Positions 26,293-35,329 of a stretch of DNA of 64,000 bases are shown one piece after another. Below the pieces are notes generated by a model. That model did no database searches. It was not told the DNA's origin and worked only from the letters and a program-made list of their open reading frames with translations. The translations under genes were made by a program, and so were the position numbers. Location of the stretch: contig JBBRWO010000003.1 in NCBI GenBank assembly GCA_038249135.1, forward strand, positions 1-64,000. Direction: 5' to 3'. Within the stretch, counting starts at the first letter, position 1; each line of letters starts with the position of its first letter. Source of the DNA: JBBRWO01 sp038249135 (GTDB lineage: Bacteria; Actinomycetota; Coriobacteriia; Anaerosomatales; JAAXUF01).

Positions 26293-27987
26293 TTACTTCG
26301 CAGCGCCGTCGGTGACCCAGCACTTATCCAGTGCTGCGAGACCCATCGGGCTGTAGTACAGGTTGCTCACGCGAGCGGCACCCACGTGGCGATGTGCGTA
26401 GTACATCATCGGCACAACCGGGTTGGTTGCCTGAACCGTGGCATCGATCGCCTGGTATGCGGCGATGCGCTTGGCCTCGTCACCCTCCTGACGTGCAGCG
26501 ACAAGTGCAGCGTCGACTGCGGGATCCACGAAGGCCGATTTGTTGTCGCCGGACTTGGAATCGAAGATCGGATACAGGAAGTTGTCGAAGATCGGGTAGT
26601 CAGCGATCCAGCCAAGACGGCCGATCGAGAACTTGCCCTCGTCGAGCTGCTTCAGATACTGCGCCCACTCGGCGCCCTGGAGCTTGCTCTTGATGCCGAC
26701 CTTCGCGAGGTCGGCCTGGACGAGCTGCATGATGTCCTCGTGGCCGGAGCCCGAGTTGAAGGACAGCGTCAGCTCGGGAAGACCCTTGCCCTCGGGGAAG
26801 CCAGCGGCGGCAAGTGCGGCCTTGGCACCCTCGACGTCATAGCGGGCGTCCTTCCACGTGCCGTCTTCGTAGCCGACGACACCAGGAGGAACGATGTTGG
26901 TAGCGGGCTTGCGAGTGCCCTCGAAGATCGAGTCACAGATGGCCTGGCGGTTGATCGCGAGGTTGATCGCCTTGCGAACGTCCGGGTTGGCGAGCGACTT
27001 ATCCTTGTTGTTCAGAACGATGTAGTAGACGGCGGTCTCAGCACCGAGCAAAACCTGCTTGCCGGAATTGACGGTGTAGCCGTCGGGGGCCTCGCCAAAC
27101 TGCTCGACTGTGGCCTTGACCTGGCCGCTGGGGATCGAGGTGAAGTCGACGGTCCCGGCCTGGAACTCACGGAACGCGGTCTCCTCGTCCTTGAAGATCG
27201 AGAAGTTCACGGCGTCGAGGTTGGCCTTCTCGCCGTAGTAGTCCTCGTTGCGGGCGACCTTGATGTACTGGTCGTGCTTCCACGGCTCAGTCATCTTGAA
27301 CGGGCCGTTACCCACAGGCATCTCAGCGAAAGCGACATTCTCGCCGTTCATGTCGACGCCCTTGGCTACCGCGTCTGCGGGAACCGGAGCGAGCGCGGGG
27401 TGCGCTGCGACATACGGGAAGTCAGCGAACGGCGCATCCAGCGTGACCTCGAACGTGAGGTCGTCGACGGCCTTGACGCCGGCGAGCGTGGTTGCCTTGC
27501 CGTCCTGCAGGTCGGCGTAGCCCTTGACCGCAGCCAAGTGGTAGCTGATGACCGACGGATCCTTCGGATTCGTCTTAGGATCGGAGATGCGAGTCCATGC
27601 GAACACGAAGGACTCAGCGGTGACAGGCGTGCCGTCGTGGAACTTGGCGCCCGGGACCAGCTTGAAGGTGAAGACGGAGTTGTCGGCGTTCGCAGTCCAA
27701 GACTCTGCTGCGGCAGGTACGACGGTGTTCGTCTTGGTGTCCACGGTCGTCAGGCTGTCGAACAGCATCTGCTCGACGTTGGTGCCCTCAGACTCCTGAG
27801 TGTTGTACGGATCGATGTAAGCGGGCTCGTTGATGTAGTAGTTGAGCGTCCCGCCCTTGACTGCCTTGGCTTCAGCCGGCTTGTCGGTCGTTCCTGTGGT
27901 CTTGGGCGAACATCCGCTCGCAGCCACTGAAACAGCCAGGCCAAGCACAAGCATCAGTGCGAGAGCCTTGCGTGATTTACTATGCAA
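26293..27987 (-). CDS. oppA: Peptide-binding lipoprotein OppA
   Basis: 564 residues, solute-binding protein family 5. The signal peptide ends in a lipobox (VAASGC, Cys26), so the mature protein is anchored outside the membrane. The mature start GGTLNYYINEPAYIDPYN and the motif KTNPKDPSVISYHL fit oligopeptide-binding proteins. I chose TTG at 27987 because AGGAGG lies 6 nt upstream and the signal peptide begins at once; the much longer ORF has a nonsense leader. It is the first and presumably most expressed gene of the opp operon. Confidence 0.92.
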   Translation of the reverse strand: MHSKSRKALALMLVLGLAVSVAASGCSPKTTGTTDKPAEAKAVKGGTLNYYINEPAYIDPYNTQESEGTNVEQMLFDSLTTVDTKTNTVVPAAAESWTANADNSVFTFKLVPGAKFHDGTPVTAESFVFAWTRISDPKTNPKDPSVISYHLAAVKGYADLQDGKATTLAGVKAVDDLTFEVTLDAPFADFPYVAAHPALAPVPADAVAKGVDMNGENVAFAEMPVGNGPFKMTEPWKHDQYIKVARNEDYYGEKANLDAVNFSIFKDEETAFREFQAGTVDFTSIPSGQVKATVEQFGEAPDGYTVNSGKQVLLGAETAVYYIVLNNKDKSLANPDVRKAINLAINRQAICDSIFEGTRKPATNIVPPGVVGYEDGTWKDARYDVEGAKAALAAAGFPEGKGLPELTLSFNSGSGHEDIMQLVQADLAKVGIKSKLQGAEWAQYLKQLDEGKFSIGRLGWIADYPIFDNFLYPIFDSKSGDNKSAFVDPAVDAALVAARQEGDEAKRIAAYQAIDATVQATNPVVPMMYYAHRHVGAARVSNLYYSPMGLAALDKCWVTDGAAK

Positions 27988-28213
27988 CTGTTGCCTCCTC
28001 TCACCGAAAAACGGTGTGTTTCGGTCGCCGAGACAGCCGTTCTTGTGGCGGCTCGGTCGACCCCCTGCCCTGTGTGTGCCGCACACCGCCCGGGTATGGC
28101 GCGCGGAACACACATGAGTGTCCCGCTTCACGAATAGAATGGCAAGCGATATCACCCAGCTGACCAGCGCAAATCTGCATGATATTCAGCTCGAAATGCA
28201 TAACGCCGCGCCC

Positions 28214-28260
28214 TTTACGGCGCTAACCGTGAATAGGACGCGGCGTAAGTTCGCCGTAAA
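28214..28260. repeat. Inverted repeat in the oppA-secG intergenic region
   Basis: TTTACGGCG (28214-28222) and CGCCGTAAA (28252-28260) form a 9-bp inverted repeat; a related CGGCGTAAG lies between them (28241-28249). The 299-bp gap 27988-28286 contains no gene I can support. It also has a small CACCG/CGGTG hairpin next to the oppA ribosome site. The repeats could be operator half-sites for the opp operon; no clear -35/-10 pair is visible. Confidence 0.4.
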
Positions 28261-28286
28261 CCGATACGCGAAACGGTGAAATGGGG

Positions 28287-28532
28287 CTAGATGGCTTTGG
28301 GATAGACCACCATGAGCACGAGCAAACTGACACCGAAAGCGATAGCAAACCCGATTGTGATGCGGTCAAGGTTGCGCTCGATGATGCTCGTGCCACTCGA
28401 AGTCGGGTTGAGGCTACCGCTGAGCATGTCAGAAAGTCCGGTGCCCTTGCCTGAGTGCAGCAGCACGAAGACGATGAGCCCGACCGACGAGACAGCCCAC
28501 ACCAGCAGGGCGAGAACGAGTAGCGGATTCAC
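28287..28532 (-). CDS. secG: Protein translocase subunit SecG
   Basis: 81 residues, two transmembrane helices with the glycine/serine-rich loop LLHSGKGTGLSDMLSGS between them, the SecG signature. It assists SecYEG channel function. GTG at 28532 has AAGGAG 7 nt upstream; the longer ORF adds 29 unrelated residues. It is last in the gapA-pgk-tpiA-gpmI-secG order that is common in Gram-positive genomes. Confidence 0.9.
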   Translation of the reverse strand: MNPLLVLALLVWAVSSVGLIVFVLLHSGKGTGLSDMLSGSLNPTSSGTSIIERNLDRITIGFAIAFGVSLLVLMVVYPKAI

Positions 28533-28588
28533 GTGATGCTCCTTGTGTCTAAGCAGGCAACGGACGGCGGTTTGCCGAGCGCGGTGAA

Positions 28589-30109
28589 TCAGTATACCAG
28601 CAGACTGCGACCCGTCCACTCTTCAGGCTGCGAGATGCCGATCAACTCAAGCAGGGTTGGTGCCACATCGGCCAACGATCCACCATCTGCAAGCGCGGCA
28701 ACTCCGTCGCTGACACAAACGAGCGGCACCTCACATAGCGTGTGTGCCGTGAAGGGAGTGGCTCCGTCGGCCGCGATCATGGACTCCGCGTTTCCGTGAT
28801 CCGCAGTGATGAGCGCGACGCCGCCGCGTGCCTTGATCGCTGCCACAACATCGCCGACCGCCGAATCCACGGCTTCCACCGCCTGTACCGCCGCCGAGAA
28901 CACGCCTGTGTGCCCGACCATGTCGCAGTTCGCGAAGTTGACGATGTACACGTCCGCCTCATCGGCGGCTATTGCGTCCACGAGGCGCTGGGTTACCCCT
29001 GGTGCGCTCATCTGCGGCTGGAGATCGTACGTGGCGATCTTGGGGCTCGGAACCAGTGCTCGGACCTCTTCTGCCTTGGGTTCTTCGACGCCGCCGTTAA
29101 AGAAGAAGGTGACGTGTGCGTACTTCTCGGTCTCCGCGATGTGGAACTGCCGGAGGCCCTGCTCGGAAAGCACGTCGGCGAGGACGTGCTGCGGGAACTC
29201 CTTGGGAAATGCCACGGGCGCAGGGATCGTGGGGTCGTACTCCGTGAGACACACAAAACGGACGACGGGTCGGACCGGACGATCGAATCCTTCAAAGGTG
29301 GGGTCGGTGAACGCACGGGAGATCTCACGAGCGCGGTCAGGACGGAAGTTGAAGAAGATCATCGCGTCGCCATCGCGAACGGCGGCGGGTGCCGTGACCG
29401 TCGGGACAACGAACTCGTCGGTGATTCCCGCAGCATACGAGGCCACAACCGCTTCAGCCGCGCTGGCAGACGGTACGCCCTGACCCAGAACGATCGCGCG
29501 CCATGCCTTTTCCACGCGGTCCCAGCGGTTGTCGCGATCCATGGCGTAGAAACGTCCCATGACCGATGCGATGCGGCCGATGCCGAGGTCGGACATGATG
29601 GCTTCAAGCTGCTCGACGTACCCCAGGCCACTCTTCGGGGGCACGTCTCGGCCATCGAGGAACGCGTGCACGAACACCTCGGTCGCGCCTCGCGTCTTCG
29701 CCATCTCGATCAGGGCGTAGAGGTGCTCCTGATGGCTATGCACTCCCCCATCCGAGAGGAGGCCCATGAAGTGCACAGCGCGGCCATCGGCCACTGCACC
29801 ATCGATGGCGTCGGCCAGAACCGGGTTCTTGAGAATCGAGTGGTCCGTAACCGCCAGATTGATGCGGGTGAGCTCCTGGTAGACCACTCGGCCGGCTCCC
29901 ATGTTGAGGTGGCCCACCTCGGAGTTGCCCATCTGGCCCTCCGGCAGGCCGACTGCGAGGCCAGACGCTTTCAGCCGCGTAACCGGCCACCTCGCGAAAA
30001 GCGCGTCGAGGTTGGGTGTTCGAGCAGCAGCAATGGCGTTGCCGGGACCGGGCTCGGCGATGCCGAACCCGTCCATGACAACGAGAACTGCCGGAAGGTT
30101 CCGTGTCAC
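28589..30109 (-). CDS. gpmI: 2,3-bisphosphoglycerate-independent phosphoglycerate mutase
   Basis: 506 residues. The alkaline-phosphatase-like core has the first metal Asp in VVMDGFGI, the phosphoserine nucleophile in QMGNSEVGHLNMGAG, FLDGRDVPPKS, and the C-terminal metal ligands in NCDMVGHTG and ITADHGNAE. It interconverts 3- and 2-phosphoglycerate and uses Mn2+. The GTG start overlaps the tpiA stop by GTGA, showing tight coupling. Confidence 0.95.
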   Translation of the reverse strand: MTRNLPAVLVVMDGFGIAEPGPGNAIAAARTPNLDALFARWPVTRLKASGLAVGLPEGQMGNSEVGHLNMGAGRVVYQELTRINLAVTDHSILKNPVLADAIDGAVADGRAVHFMGLLSDGGVHSHQEHLYALIEMAKTRGATEVFVHAFLDGRDVPPKSGLGYVEQLEAIMSDLGIGRIASVMGRFYAMDRDNRWDRVEKAWRAIVLGQGVPSASAAEAVVASYAAGITDEFVVPTVTAPAAVRDGDAMIFFNFRPDRAREISRAFTDPTFEGFDRPVRPVVRFVCLTEYDPTIPAPVAFPKEFPQHVLADVLSEQGLRQFHIAETEKYAHVTFFFNGGVEEPKAEEVRALVPSPKIATYDLQPQMSAPGVTQRLVDAIAADEADVYIVNFANCDMVGHTGVFSAAVQAVEAVDSAVGDVVAAIKARGGVALITADHGNAESMIAADGATPFTAHTLCEVPLVCVSDGVAALADGGSLADVAPTLLELIGISQPEEWTGRSLLVY

Positions 30110-30894
30110 TCGGCGAACTCCGAAGCGGTCTTGACCATCGAGAAGAATGATTTCGCCTCGAGCGCGGCCCCGCCGACGAGCGCGCCATCGATGTCGGGCT
30201 CCGGCAGGAACAGCATGATGTTCTCGGGTTTGGCCGAGCCGCCGTACAGAACGCGCATCTGTATCGCGACAGGCTGGCCGAAGAGCGCTCCGAGCGTGGC
30301 GCGAATCGAACGGCAGACATCGTTGGCGGCTTCAGGCGTGGGCGTGAGTCCGGTGCCGATCGCCCATATCGGCTCGTAGGCGACAACGATAGCTGCAGCC
30401 TGCTCGGCGGTGATGCCCTCGAGTGCTCCCCGAATCTGGCCGCGGACGAAGGTGTCGGTGTCGCCCGCGTCCCTGATCTCGAGCGTCTCCCCGCAGCAGA
30501 CGATTGGCGTTATCCCGACTGCCAGAAGTGCCTTGACCTTGCGGCTCACGGTCACGTCGGTCTCACCGAACATCTCACGACGCTCCGAATGGCCCACGAT
30601 GCAGTAGTCGCAACCGACATCGGCGAGCATCCGCGGTGCGATTTCGCCAGTGAATGCGCCCTCTGTCTCCCAGTGCACGTTCTGCGCGGCGAGTTTGAGC
30701 GCAGAGTGATCGAACTCGATGGCGGTCTGAACCGACTTGAGATCGATGAACGGTGGGCACACGACGGCCTCGACCGCCGAGGCGACTTCAGGTGCATCGG
30801 CCATCAGGTCATTGACCGCCTGAACGAGTACTACGGCCTCGCCGGGCGTCTTGAACATCTTCCAGTTGCCGGCGATCATCGGCTTGCGTGCCAT
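30106..30894 (-). CDS. tpiA: Triosephosphate isomerase
   Basis: 262 residues. AGNWKM with the active-site Lys, the electrophile His in VGHSERR, and the catalytic Glu in VAYEPIWAIGTG are all present, and the phosphate loop GGSAKPEN is intact. It interconverts DHAP and glyceraldehyde 3-phosphate. ATG at 30894 has GAGGGGAG 7 nt upstream. The longer ORF runs back into untranslated spacer. Confidence 0.96.
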   Translation of the reverse strand: MARKPMIAGNWKMFKTPGEAVVLVQAVNDLMADAPEVASAVEAVVCPPFIDLKSVQTAIEFDHSALKLAAQNVHWETEGAFTGEIAPRMLADVGCDYCIVGHSERREMFGETDVTVSRKVKALLAVGITPIVCCGETLEIRDAGDTDTFVRGQIRGALEGITAEQAAAIVVAYEPIWAIGTGLTPTPEAANDVCRSIRATLGALFGQPVAIQMRVLYGGSAKPENIMLFLPEPDIDGALVGGAALEAKSFFSMVKTASEFAE

Positions 30895-31011
30895 GTAATC
30901 GCTCCCCTCTCGCCGCGATTGCGCGGCATGTCGTAGGAATCCGGTCTGTCGATGGGCGCGCGAACCGCCGGACCGCCTGGTTGAGGCGAACGGCGACATG
31001 TGGGCCCAATC

Positions 31012-32199
31012 TTATGCGTCGAGCAGCGCTTCCACGCCAGGCAGAGGCGCCCCCTCAAGCAGCTTCATACTGGCGCCACCACCCGTGGACACGAAGGTGA
31101 CACGCTCCTCAAGGCCGAACTTCTTGAGCGCAGCTACGGAATCGCCCCCTCCGATGACCGAAACCGCGCGATTGTTGCGCGCCACAGCGGCGGCGACCTC
31201 GCGGGTTCCCGTCTCGTACGGCTTCATCTCGAACACGCCCATGGGACCGTTCCAGAAGATGGTCTTGGCATCCGAGATCGCGCCCTTGAAGAGCTCACCC
31301 GATGTCGGGCCGATGTCGAGGCCCATCATGTCCGCGGGAATCTCCTCGCGGCCGACGATGCGGATCTCGGCATCCTCGGCGAACGCGTCAGCGACCACAA
31401 AGTCGACCGGGAGCATGATGTCGACGCCCTTCTCGGCGGCCTTGATGAGCATCTCCTTGGCGGGCTCCACCCAGTCCGGCTCGACGATAGAGGTACCGAT
31501 CTCGAGGCCCTTTGCGCGCAGGAACGTGAACGCCATGCCGCCGCCCACAATCAGCGTGTCGACGCAGTCGAGTAGCTTGTCGATAACGCCGAACTTGTCC
31601 GAGACCTTCGAGCCGCCGAGGATCGCGACGAACGGGTGCTCGGGGTCGGCGAGCATGGCCGTGAGCGTTTCGACCTCGCGGGCAAGGAGCAGACCGGCGT
31701 AGGCCGGCAGAAACTCCGCGACGCCAGCGGTCGATGCGTGCGCGCGATGCGCAGCGCCGAACGCGTCGTTCACGTACACGTCTGCGAACGCCGCGAGCTG
31801 ACGCGCGAACGCGGGGTCGTTGGCCTTCTCGCCGGGATTGAACCGCACGTTCTCGAGCATCAGGACCTCGCCGTCGACCATGCGCTCCACGGCCTCCGTC
31901 GCATCCGGACCCACCGTCTGCGGCACGAAGGTGACGTTTCGGCCGATGAGACGTTGCAGCGTGCGACGCACGGGACGCAGCGAGTACTGCGGATCAGGCT
32001 CGCCTTTGGGACGGCCGAGATGGCTGATGATGATCACCTTCGCGCCACGGTCCATCAGGTAGCGAAGTGTGGGGAGTGCAGCGCGGACACGAGTGTCGTC
32101 GGTCACGGCCCCATCGGCTAGCGGTACGTTGAAATCCACGCGTACGAGTACGCGCTTGCCTGCGACGTCAGCGTCTTTCACGGTCTTCTTCGAGAACAT
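31012..32199 (-). CDS. pgk: Phosphoglycerate kinase
   Basis: 395 residues. N-domain substrate motifs RVDFNVPL and ISHLGRPKG, the hinge region with VNDAFGAAHRAHAS, the C-domain nucleotide loop GGSKVSDKFG and the terminal GGGDSVAAL and STGGGASMKLLEG are all present. It makes ATP from 1,3-bisphosphoglycerate. GGAGG lies 5 nt before the ATG. It is separated from gapA by a strong hairpin. Confidence 0.97.
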   Translation of the reverse strand: MFSKKTVKDADVAGKRVLVRVDFNVPLADGAVTDDTRVRAALPTLRYLMDRGAKVIIISHLGRPKGEPDPQYSLRPVRRTLQRLIGRNVTFVPQTVGPDATEAVERMVDGEVLMLENVRFNPGEKANDPAFARQLAAFADVYVNDAFGAAHRAHASTAGVAEFLPAYAGLLLAREVETLTAMLADPEHPFVAILGGSKVSDKFGVIDKLLDCVDTLIVGGGMAFTFLRAKGLEIGTSIVEPDWVEPAKEMLIKAAEKGVDIMLPVDFVVADAFAEDAEIRIVGREEIPADMMGLDIGPTSGELFKGAISDAKTIFWNGPMGVFEMKPYETGTREVAAAVARNNRAVSVIGGGDSVAALKKFGLEERVTFVSTGGGASMKLLEGAPLPGVEALLDA

Positions 32200-32222
32200 G
32201 CACTCCTCCGGGCATCTACGCT

Positions 32223-32255
32223 CGACGGGGCTCCGGGATCTCCGGAGCCCCGTCG
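32223..32255. terminator. 14-bp perfect hairpin between gapA and pgk
   Basis: The 32223-32236 arm pairs perfectly with 32242-32255 across a 5-nt GATCT loop. No T-tract follows on the minus strand. Its place inside a glycolytic operon suggests an mRNA-processing or stability element that raises gapA mRNA relative to pgk, rather than a full terminator. Confidence 0.65.
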
Positions 32256-32278
32256 GTGGGTACTGGATGGTCTGCGCG

Positions 32279-33316
32279 CTAGCTCATCATGAGCTTGGCG
32301 AGGTCTTTCACGCGATTCGAATAGCCCCACTCGTTGTCGTACCAGGACAGGCACTTCACGAACGTGCCCTCTCCGCCCATCACCATAGTCTGGAGCGAGT
32401 CGAAGACCGACGATGCAGGGTTGCCCACAACGTCGATGGAGACGATGGGATCCTCGCAGTACTCGAGGTAGCCCTTCATCGGACCTTCGGCTGCAGCCTT
32501 CATCGCCGCATTGATGGTCTCCTTGGTAGCGGGACGCTCAAGCTGGGCGACGAGGTCGACGACCGAGCCGTCCGGTGTGGGAACGCGGACCGACATGCCG
32601 TCGAGCTTGCCCTTCATGTCCGGCAGCACGAGGCCGATGGCCTTGGCGGCACCGGTGGAGGTCGGGATCATCGACACCGCGGCGGCACGCGCACGACGGA
32701 GGTCCTTGTGCGGCGAGTCGAGGATGATCTGGTCGTTGGTATAGCTGTGGATGGTGTTCATGAAGCCCGACTTCAGGCCGAATGTGTCGCGCAGCACCTT
32801 GGCGAACGGCGCCAGGCAGTTCGTCGTGCATGAGGCGTTCGAGACGATGAAGTGCTTGTCGGGATCGTACTGGTCGTCGTTGACGCCCATGACGATGGTG
32901 ATGTCCTCGTTGCTCGCAGGCGAAGAGATGATGACGCGCTTGGCACCGGCGTCGATGTGGGCCTTGGCCTTGAGAGCATCGGTGAAGAAGCCGGTGGACT
33001 CGACCACGAGGTCGACGCCCAGCTCGCCCCAGGGCAGGTTGGCGGGGTCGCGCTCAGAGAGCACCTTGACGACGCGCGTGCTGCCCATGGTCTGGCCGCC
33101 ATGCTCGAGTGCGTGGACTTTGAAGCCATCCTCGACGACCTCGACCTTACGGCTGAACTTGCCATGGACCGAGTCGTACTTCAGCAGGTGCGCGAGCGTC
33201 TTTGAATCAGTCAGGTCGTTTACCGCGACGACTTCGACTGCAGGATCGTTTTCCATGGCACGAAACACGAGGCGCCCGATACGTCCGAACCCATTGATAC
33301 CGACTTTGATAGTCAA
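32279..33316 (-). CDS. gapA: Glyceraldehyde-3-phosphate dehydrogenase (type I)
   Basis: 345 residues. The NAD site is GINGFGRIGRLVFRA, the catalytic cysteine lies in SNASCTTNCLAP, and the C-terminal SWYDNEWGYSNRV is standard. It oxidises glyceraldehyde 3-phosphate with phosphate and NAD. I prefer TTG at 33316, which gives MTIKVGING and lies 7 nt from GAGGAGG. The ATG at 33322 is directly against that site. It heads the gapA-pgk-tpiA-gpmI-secG run. Confidence 0.96.
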   Translation of the reverse strand: MTIKVGINGFGRIGRLVFRAMENDPAVEVVAVNDLTDSKTLAHLLKYDSVHGKFSRKVEVVEDGFKVHALEHGGQTMGSTRVVKVLSERDPANLPWGELGVDLVVESTGFFTDALKAKAHIDAGAKRVIISSPASNEDITIVMGVNDDQYDPDKHFIVSNASCTTNCLAPFAKVLRDTFGLKSGFMNTIHSYTNDQIILDSPHKDLRRARAAAVSMIPTSTGAAKAIGLVLPDMKGKLDGMSVRVPTPDGSVVDLVAQLERPATKETINAAMKAAAEGPMKGYLEYCEDPIVSIDVVGNPASSVFDSLQTMVMGGEGTFVKCLSWYDNEWGYSNRVKDLAKLMMS

Positions 33317-33416
33317 GCTCATCCCTCCTCGGATGCGGCCGCACCGTTGCGGCCATCACACACACGACAGTTATCTCACGCCACGCGAAAGCACTACGCG
33401 CCGGCGTCACTACCCG

Positions 33417-34367
33417 TTACCCCGTGGCGGGCCCGCTTTCGGCCGCAAGTTCCGCCGCCATCTCTTCGATGCGACGCACCCTATGATACACAGCCGACTT
33501 GGTCAGCGGGGGGTCTGCGAGTTCGCCCAGTTCACGAAGGGAAGCCTCAGGATTCGCGAGCCTAAGCTCCGCCAGTTCCCCGAGTGCAGGAGGCAGGTTC
33601 TCGATGCCCCTGGCCGCGAGCAGCGCGTTGATCGCTTCGACTTGGTAGACGGCGGCCTCAGCGGTCTTCTGCTGATTCGCGATCTCAGCGTTGACCAGAC
33701 GGTTCACGTCATTACGCATCGATTTGATGATGCGAACGTCTTCTGTGCGGAGCAGTGCGCGGTGCGCTCCGACAAGGGCCAGGAAGTTCACGATCGGCTC
33801 GGCACCCTTGAGGTACACAGCGTAGGTACCGCGACGCTTGGCCAGCCTCGCATCGACCTCGAACCGAGCCATCAGCTTGACGAGGTCCTCAGCGAGCTGC
33901 TCGGTCTCAGCGGTGAGTTCGAAGTGGAAGTCACCATGCGGATCGGCGACGAATCCGCCACCAAGGAACGCCCCGCGCAAATAGCTGATAGCGCAGCAGT
34001 CCTTCTTGACCAGTTTGGGATCGATTCCGAGTGAGAATCCGTCGTCCCCTACGATGCCCAGTTCATCGAGAGCCTCGCTGAGATGAGGCTGAGTGGGAAC
34101 GGTGATCAGGTAGTTGTTGGTCTTGTGCAGCACGCTGCGACGGACCGTGAGTTCAGTCTTGAGCCCGTATATTCCGTGCAGCAACTTGATGACCGCGCGC
34201 GCGACCGGCGCGGTCTCCGTGGCTACCTCGAGGCGATAGCGGTTGGGCCCACTGAAGTAGAGCGTCCCCTCGATACGCACGAGCGCCGCGAGCTCCGCCT
34301 TGCGGCAGCACTGCCGTTTGGGCTCTATGCGAGAGAGCTCATCCTTGACCTCGGCGGTGAACGACAC
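33417..34367 (-). CDS. whiA: Sporulation/cell-division regulator WhiA
   Basis: 316 residues. It begins SFTAEVKDELSRIEP, the WhiA N terminus. A degenerate LAGLIDADG homing-endonuclease-like domain follows (LRGAFLGGGFVADPHGDFHFEL) and a C-terminal helix-turn-helix (SLRELGELADPPLTKSAVYHR). In actinobacteria WhiA controls division and sporulation genes. GTG at 34367 shares one base with the glmR stop (TAGTG) and has AAGGGTG upstream. The rapZ-glmR-whiA order is typical of Gram-positives. Confidence 0.95.
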   Translation of the reverse strand: MSFTAEVKDELSRIEPKRQCCRKAELAALVRIEGTLYFSGPNRYRLEVATETAPVARAVIKLLHGIYGLKTELTVRRSVLHKTNNYLITVPTQPHLSEALDELGIVGDDGFSLGIDPKLVKKDCCAISYLRGAFLGGGFVADPHGDFHFELTAETEQLAEDLVKLMARFEVDARLAKRRGTYAVYLKGAEPIVNFLALVGAHRALLRTEDVRIIKSMRNDVNRLVNAEIANQQKTAEAAVYQVEAINALLAARGIENLPPALGELAELRLANPEASLRELGELADPPLTKSAVYHRVRRIEEMAAELAAESGPATG

Positions 34368-35329
34368 TATGCGAGCACCCTTTCGAGGACACGGCACAGC
34401 GCTTCACGCGAGTGCCTGACGGGATCGGCGGGGTCGGCGAGGTCCGCTGCAACGACCGTCGGTCCCAGATCGATGATTCGGGCGCCAATATCGTCGTCGA
34501 AAGCGACCGGTTCGACTCGGGCGTCATCATCGCACAGGTGAGCGTGGCATGGCTCGGGTTCGTGCACGACAACGGTGTCGATTCCACCGGTCAGACCGTG
34601 CTCGACGAGCGCGGCCACGTGGTCAGCGGCATCCAGACCGCCGGTCTCGCCGCGCATATTGGCTACATTGCACACGTACACGCGCGTGGCCGCTGAGTCG
34701 CGGACAGCTCGGGCGATATCTGCGACTAGGAAGTTAGGGATGATGCTGGTGTAGAGCGAGCCGGGGCCGATGACGATCACGTCGGCGTCACGAAGTGCCT
34801 CAAGCACCGGTGGGTAGGCGTCGGGCTCTGATGGCACCAAGTGAACGCAAGCAAGCGGCTCAGGGTTCACCGCGAGTGTCGCCTGACCCGAAACGTTGGA
34901 GCCAGCGCGGTCGGTCCCGTGCAGCGCAACATCTGCCAGCGTGGACGGCAGAACGCGACCTCTGACACGCAGGTACTGACCCGCCGTCTCGATGGCCTGC
35001 GGAAACGAGCCCGTCAGATCAGCAAGGGCGGCAAGTATCAGGTTGCCCAGCGCGTGACCGGCGAGACCCTCGCCGTGAGGGAACCGGTACTGGAACACCT
35101 GCGCCAGCACACCCTGGTCTTCCTCGGCGAGTGCGACCAGACAGTTTCGGATATCACCGGGGGGAAGCATGCCGAGCTGCGTGCGCAGCAGCCCCGATGA
35201 GCCGCCGTCGTCAGCCATCGTCACCACGGCGGTCGTGTCGAAACCGAGGTCGGCCAGACACCGCAAGACGCTCGGAAGTCCGGTTCCCCCACCTATGGCG
35301 ACGGCGCTACGCCCTGTACCGATGCTCAC
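34367..35329 (-). CDS. glmR: Gluconeogenesis factor GlmR/YvcK (CofD-like)
   Basis: 320 residues, CofD-like fold. The N-terminal nucleotide motif AIGGGTGLPSVLR, then TMADDGGSSGLLR, PGDIRNCLVAL and GPGSLYTSIIPN match the YvcK/GlmR family. It binds UDP-GlcNAc and helps steer carbon to cell-wall precursors. GTG at 35329 overlaps the rapZ stop by GTGA. Confidence 0.94.
   Translation of the reverse strand: MSIGTGRSAVAIGGGTGLPSVLRCLADLGFDTTAVVTMADDGGSSGLLRTQLGMLPPGDIRNCLVALAEEDQGVLAQVFQYRFPHGEGLAGHALGNLILAALADLTGSFPQAIETAGQYLRVRGRVLPSTLADVALHGTDRAGSNVSGQATLAVNPEPLACVHLVPSEPDAYPPVLEALRDADVIVIGPGSLYTSIIPNFLVADIARAVRDSAATRVYVCNVANMRGETGGLDAADHVAALVEHGLTGGIDTVVVHEPEPCHAHLCDDDARVEPVAFDDDIGARIIDLGPTVVAADLADPADPVRHSREALCRVLERVLA

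Noticed and set aside
26242..27930. 562-codon plus-strand ORF across oppA
   Set aside because: It is antisense to the clearly homologous OppA lipoprotein and shows no protein-family features; such long shadows are common in high-G+C DNA.
28141..28165. Sigma-54-like element before oppA
   Set aside because: The GG and GC pairs are 11 or 12 nt apart instead of 10, so I do not call it.
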